Of a stretch of 10,308 bases of DNA, positions 7,407 through 10,308 are shown one piece after another. Within the stretch, counting starts at the first letter, position 1, and each line of letters opens with the position of its first letter. Origin of the DNA: an uncultured Methylophilus sp. (GTDB lineage Bacteria > Pseudomonadota > Gammaproteobacteria > Burkholderiales > Methylophilaceae); the NCBI GenBank assembly GCA_936943315.1, contig CAKZJM010000067.1:1-10308 (forward strand), in the 5' to 3' direction. A program made the translations under genes and the position numbers. The notes below the pieces were generated by a model that was not told where the DNA came from, searched no databases, and saw nothing but the letters and a program-made list of their open reading frames with translations.

Positions 7407-9527
7407 TTACTCAGCCGCTGGTGTTTCTTCTTTTGCCGGTGGGTCAATCAGGGCTTTCATGCTCAAGCGCACTTTGCCTTTATCGTCCAACTCAACCACT
7501 TTCACTTTCACGATGTCACCTTCTTTGAGGTAATCACTCACGGCTTTAACGCGTTCGTGGGCGATTTGTGAAATGTGTACCAGGCCATCTTTGCCTGGCA
7601 GCAAGGTCACGACGGCACCAAAGTCAAGAATCTTGACCACTGGGCCTTCGTAAATCTGGCCTACTTCAACCTCAGCGGTGATTTGCGCGATACGGCGTTG
7701 CGCTTCTGCACCTTCGTCGGCATTGGTACATGCAATTTTCACGGTACCGTCATCTTCGATGTCGATGCTGGTGTTGGTTTCTTTGGTCAATGCCTGAATC
7801 ACGGCGCCACCTTTGCCGATCACGTCACGGATTTTGTCCGGATTGATCTTCATGGTGATGATACGTGGGGCAAACTGTGACATTTCGGTGTTCACGCCAG
7901 ACACAGCCTGTTTCATCAGACCCAGAATGTGCGCACGGCCTTCTTTCGCTTGTGCCAGAGCCACTTGCATGATCTGTGCAGTGATACCAGTGATCTTGAT
8001 GTCCATTTGCAGGGCAGTTACGCCTTTGTCGGTACCGGCCACTTTAAAGTCCATGTCACCCAGGTGGTCTTCGTCACCCAGGATGTCGGTCAGCACCGCG
8101 ACGCGGTTGCCTTCTTTAATCAGGCCCATCGCTACGCCAGCCACGTGTGCAGTTAATGGCACACCTGCGTCCAGCATGGAGAGGCAGCCACCGCAGACAG
8201 ACGCCATGGAGCTGGAACCGTTAGACTCAGTGATCTCAGACACGACACGCAGGGTGTAGTCAAAGTCTTCTTTCTTAGGCAATACGGCTTTCAAGGCACG
8301 CTTGGCCAGGTTACCGTGGCCGATTTCGCGGCGTTTTGGTGAACCGACACGGCCCGTTTCGCCAGTGGCGAACGGAGGCATGTTGTAGTGCAGCATGAAG
8401 TTTTCGTAGTATTCACCGGCCAGTGCGTCAATGATTTGCTCATCTTTGCCAGTGCCTAATGTGGTAACTACCAGGGCCTGGGTTTCACCACGGGTAAACA
8501 GGGCAGAGCCGTGTGTGCGTGGCAATACGCCGGAACGGATAGTGATCGGGCGCACGGTACGTGTATCGCGGCCGTCAATACGTGGCTCACCATTCAAAAT
8601 CTGGCTACGCACGGTTTTAGCTTCCAGCTTAAAGAACTCGTCTTTAATTTTGTTGGCTTCCAGCGTAGAGGTTTCTTCAGTAATCAAGGTGCTCATCACG
8701 CGAGACTTGATTTCGTCCAGCTTGGCAGAGCGCTCACCTTTGGATTTAATTTTGAACGCGGCATTGATATCTTCTGCAGCAATCGCTTCCACTTTTGCAA
8801 TCAGCGCGGTGTCTGGCTCTGGAGGTGTCCAGTCCCAGGCATCTTTACCTGCTTCAGCCGCCAGTTCGTTGATGATTTTGATCACAGGTTGCATTTGCTC
8901 GTGACCGAACACCACCGCACCCAGCATCACGTCTTCTGGCAATTCTTTAGCTTCAGATTCCACCATCATCACAGCAGTTTCTGTCGCAGCGACCACCAGG
9001 TCCAGCTCAGAGTCTTTGAGCTGTGTCGCGGTTGGGTTCAATACGTATTCACCGTTGATGTAACCCACTTTTACCGCACCCATCGGGCCGTAGAATGGGA
9101 TACCTGCCAATGCTACAGCAGCTGAAGCACCGATCATGGCTGGAATGTCGGCATCGATTTCAGGATCGATAGACAACACGGTCGCCACGATTTGCACTTC
9201 GTTGTAGAACGCGTCCGGGAACAGTGGGCGCATAGGACGGTCGATCAAACGTGCCGTCAGTGTTTCTTTTTCGCTTGGGCGGCCTTCACGCTTGAAGTAG
9301 CCACCCGGAATGCGGCCAGCCGCATAGGTTTTTTCCTGGTAATCCACGGTCAATGGAAAGAAATCCTGACCTTCTTTGACTTCGGTTTTCGCTGTTGCCG
9401 CAACCAACACAACGGTATCGCCATAGCTCACCATGACGGCGCCATCTGCCTGGCGTGCAATTTCCCCGGTTTCAATAGTCAGGGTATGCGCACCAAACTG
9501 GATGCTTTTTTTGGTTATATCAAACAT
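7407..9527 (-). CDS. pnp: Polyribonucleotide nucleotidyltransferase (PNPase)
   Basis: Phosphorolytic 3'-to-5' exoribonuclease that degrades mRNA to nucleoside diphosphates; a trimer and, in many bacteria, part of the RNase E degradosome. Start chosen at the ATG at 9527 (MFDITKK), with AAAGGA six bases upstream; an in-frame ATG at 9548 would add seven residues and lacks a ribosome site. The 706 residues match the family length. Order: first RNase PH domain about 5-140 (RIPGGYFKREGRPSEKE near 72-88), helical linker about 240-310, second RNase PH domain about 315-545 with the catalytic SSS at 438-440 and GDEDHLGDMDF near 484-494, KH domain with VIGKGG at 569-574, S1 domain about 621-690. All key residues are present, so it should be active. 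It follows rpsO on the same strand, the classical order, with its own structured leader. Confidence 0.98.
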   Translation of the reverse strand: MFDITKKSIQFGAHTLTIETGEIARQADGAVMVSYGDTVVLVAATAKTEVKEGQDFFPLTVDYQEKTYAAGRIPGGYFKREGRPSEKETLTARLIDRPMRPLFPDAFYNEVQIVATVLSIDPEIDADIPAMIGASAAVALAGIPFYGPMGAVKVGYINGEYVLNPTATQLKDSELDLVVAATETAVMMVESEAKELPEDVMLGAVVFGHEQMQPVIKIINELAAEAGKDAWDWTPPEPDTALIAKVEAIAAEDINAAFKIKSKGERSAKLDEIKSRVMSTLITEETSTLEANKIKDEFFKLEAKTVRSQILNGEPRIDGRDTRTVRPITIRSGVLPRTHGSALFTRGETQALVVTTLGTGKDEQIIDALAGEYYENFMLHYNMPPFATGETGRVGSPKRREIGHGNLAKRALKAVLPKKEDFDYTLRVVSEITESNGSSSMASVCGGCLSMLDAGVPLTAHVAGVAMGLIKEGNRVAVLTDILGDEDHLGDMDFKVAGTDKGVTALQMDIKITGITAQIMQVALAQAKEGRAHILGLMKQAVSGVNTEMSQFAPRIITMKINPDKIRDVIGKGGAVIQALTKETNTSIDIEDDGTVKIACTNADEGAEAQRRIAQITAEVEVGQIYEGPVVKILDFGAVVTLLPGKDGLVHISQIAHERVKAVSDYLKEGDIVKVKVVELDDKGKVRLSMKALIDPPAKEETPAAE

Positions 9528-9547
9528 TGTTTTTCCTTTATCTACCA

Positions 9548-9571
9548 TGGCTATTCACTACCCAATAGCCA
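9548..9571 (-). promoter_or_regulatory. Hairpin in the pnp leader
   Basis: TGGCTATT and AATAGCCA form a perfect 8-bp stem (9548-9555 with 9564-9571) with an eight-base loop, ending 20 bases before the pnp start codon. In E. coli, pnp mRNA is controlled through RNase III cleavage of a leader stem and subsequent PNPase action; this short hairpin may play a related part, but that is inference. The stem is shorter than a typical RNase III target. Confidence 0.5.
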
Positions 9572-9606
9572 ATCTCTACAATTATTGCGGTGACTTCCAT
9601 CAGCAC

Positions 9607-9635
9607 GCTTTTTGTTTTATAGCTAAACAAAACGC
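9607..9635 (-). promoter_or_regulatory. Second AT-rich hairpin upstream of pnp
   Basis: TTTTGTTT at 9610-9617 pairs with AAACAAAA at 9625-9632 across a seven-base loop; after one mismatch, the stem continues with a G-C pair or two. On the minus strand the sequence TATAAA (9620-9615) inside it could be the -10 of a pnp-specific promoter, but I see no convincing -35. The structure is real in sequence; its function is open. Confidence 0.35.
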
Positions 9636-9702
9636 ACTCACAGAAGCCACCCCGGTTGGTGATGTGACCCCGATTATTTGAAAAATGCTCGGAATTTAAA
9701 GC

Positions 9703-9738
9703 AAAAAAGCCGAGGCAATCACCATGCCATCGGCTTTT
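9703..9738 (-). terminator. Terminator/attenuator between rpsO and pnp
   Basis: On the minus strand AAAAGCCGA (9738-9730) pairs with TCGGCTTTT (9713-9705). The stem continues as TGCC-type pairs (9725-9728 with 9714-9717) past a one-base bulge, with a seven-base loop. The strand then runs into six T residues (9708-9703). It lies 45 bp after the rpsO stop. As in E. coli, a fraction of transcripts probably ends here, giving more rpsO than pnp message. Confidence 0.85.
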
Positions 9739-9747
9739 ATCTCGTTA

Positions 9748-9774
9748 AAAGTGAACAGTGTAATGCGTCACTTT
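9748..9774 (-). repeat. Small hairpin just after rpsO
   Basis: AAAGTGA (9748-9754) and TCACTTT (9768-9774) form a 7-bp stem with a 13-base loop, eight bases after the rpsO stop and before the main terminator. It could protect the rpsO 3' end or be a processing site. No T tract follows, so it is not a terminator itself. Confidence 0.35.
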
Positions 9775-9782
9775 AAACCAAA

Positions 9783-10052
9783 TTATTTACGCAGGTTCAA
9801 GCGCTCGATCAGCGTTTGATAGCGGCTAACGTCTTTACCTTTCAGGTAGTCCAGCAAACGACGACGCTGGCTAACCAGTGCCAACAGGCCACGGCGTGAG
9901 TGGTTGTCTTTTTTGTTGGATTTGAAATGCTCGGTCAGGTAAGTGATACGGTGTGTCAACAAAGCCACTTGCACTTCTGGGCTCGCTGTATCGTTAGCAC
10001 TGCGTTGGTATTCTTTAATGATTTTTGCAGATTGTTCAGCAGTAATCGCCAT
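9783..10052 (-). CDS. rpsO: 30S ribosomal protein S15
   Basis: Primary 16S rRNA-binding protein of the small subunit platform; it binds the three-way junction of helices 20-22 and allows S6, S18, S11 and S21 to join. Start chosen at the ATG at 10052 (MAITAEQ), with AAGGA eight bases upstream; the frame runs 15 codons further up without a ribosome site. The 89 residues are the exact family length. The RNA-binding signature is complete: LTHRITYLTEHFKSNKKDNH at about 32-51, then SRRGLL and QRRRLLDYLKGKD near 52-73. It is first in an operon with pnp, and its leader contains a structured element that may be the S15 feedback site. Confidence 0.98.
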   Translation of the reverse strand: MAITAEQSAKIIKEYQRSANDTASPEVQVALLTHRITYLTEHFKSNKKDNHSRRGLLALVSQRRRLLDYLKGKDVSRYQTLIERLNLRK

Positions 10053-10076
10053 CTTTATTTTCCTTGAGTTAGCGTC

Positions 10077-10123
10077 AATGTCGCGGTAGCCAGGCAACCC
10101 ATTTGCCCTACCACACCGACATT
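10077..10123 (-). promoter_or_regulatory. Structured rpsO leader, candidate S15 autoregulatory element
   Basis: Three nested perfect helices lie in the leader: AATGTCG (10077-10083) with CGACATT (10117-10123); GGTAG (10085-10089) with CTACC (10108-10112); GGCAA (10093-10097) with TTGCC (10103-10107). They are separated by internal loops (one against four bases, then three against none) and capped by five bases. The structure ends 24 bases before the start codon, just beside the ribosome site at 10061-10065. S15 represses its own mRNA in several bacteria by binding leader structures that differ between lineages; assignment here is inference from position and folding. Confidence 0.55.
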
Positions 10124-10142
10124 CAATTTACATGAACCGCGC

Positions 10143-10171
10143 ATTATATCGGCAACTCTAGCCCTTGCATA
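10143..10171 (-). promoter_or_regulatory. rpsO promoter
   Basis: On the minus strand a perfect consensus TATAAT (10148-10143) is preceded, 17 bp upstream, by TATGCA (10171-10166), a weak -35. Start of transcription would be near 10136, giving a leader of about 84 bases that contains the whole hairpin. AT-rich sequence further upstream (about 10175-10211) could act as an UP element and make up for the weak -35. Confidence 0.7.
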
Positions 10172-10180
10172 GACTTTTAT

Positions 10181-10209
10181 TGAATTAAGCTGCTGTTTTT
10201 ATGAATTAA
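10181..10209. repeat. Direct repeat TGAATTAA upstream of rpsO promoter
   Basis: TGAATTAA occurs at 10181-10188 and 10202-10209, 21 bp apart start to start, that is two helical turns, on the same face of the DNA. Each is preceded by a T run (TTTTAT or TTTTTA). Possible UP-element subsites or an activator site; chance in AT-rich DNA is not excluded. Confidence 0.3.
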
Positions 10210-10220
10210 TTTGCGCCTAC

Positions 10221-10307
10221 TCACACAAAGTCGGCATAAAAATCAGCCTGCGCAGGCACCGCGCCACGAATGCCACAAATGGAGGCAGCAAAGCAGGCGG
10301 CCCGCGT
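10221..10307 (-). CDS. Possible C-terminal end of an unknown gene (partial)
   Basis: On the minus strand a frame is open from the window edge to a TGA at 10221-10223. It encodes 28 residues ending AQADFYADFV. Base composition here is GC-rich, unlike the AT-rich promoter region that follows, which fits the end of a gene. I do not recognise the peptide; in E. coli truB precedes rpsO, but I cannot match this tail to TruB. The short length makes this tentative. Confidence 0.3.
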   Translation of the reverse strand, partial: TRAACFAASICGIRGAVPAQADFYADFV

Positions 10308-10308
10308 C

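Noticed and set aside
8511..9125. Long open frame on the plus strand opposite pnp (204 codons)
   Set aside because: It is the antisense shadow of a clearly coding pnp region, has an odd composition rich in Phe, His and Cys, and no ribosome site.
10269..10308. Plus-strand ATG frame running off the right edge
   Set aside because: No ribosome site or promoter, only 13 codons, and it conflicts with the minus-strand frame that ends at 10221.

Overview
The window looks like the chromosome of a Gram-negative proteobacterium. The evidence is a TonB-dependent outer-membrane receptor, a NikR regulator of the E. coli type and the classical rpsO-pnp pair. The style of the PNPase and S15 proteins suggests a betaproteobacterium, perhaps a methylophilaceous one, but that is an impression from memory and was not tested.

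Layout from left to right. Positions 2-1226 hold two plus-strand genes: the C-terminal part of a Fic-domain protein that enters from outside the window, then a CsaA-like tRNA-binding-domain protein. Positions 1245-4675 hold an AT-rich two-gene cassette on the minus strand. A stand-alone GHKL-type ATPase overlaps by 4 bp a 746-residue protein that I do not recognise as a named family; it appears to contain two degenerate phosphoribosyltransferase-like (PRTase) units. This cassette is the least ordinary part of the window. Its order, coupling and base composition fit a horizontally acquired conflict or defence module, but nothing in the sequence proves that role.

Positions 4777-7283 form a minus-strand metal-uptake unit: a TonB-dependent receptor followed by nikR. 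A near-canonical NikR operator (GTATGA-N15-TCATAC) overlaps the likely promoter. NikR with bound nickel would shut off both the receptor and its own gene, so the receptor is best read as an importer of nickel or a nickel chelate.

Positions 7363-10171 hold the rpsO-pnp region on the minus strand: a consensus -10 promoter, a structured leader that may be an S15 autoregulatory element, rpsO, an intercistronic terminator/attenuator, a pnp leader with two hairpins, pnp, and a strong 15-bp-stem terminator. The right edge may carry the last 28 codons of another minus-strand gene. No tRNA, rRNA, CRISPR array, insertion sequence or integrase was seen.
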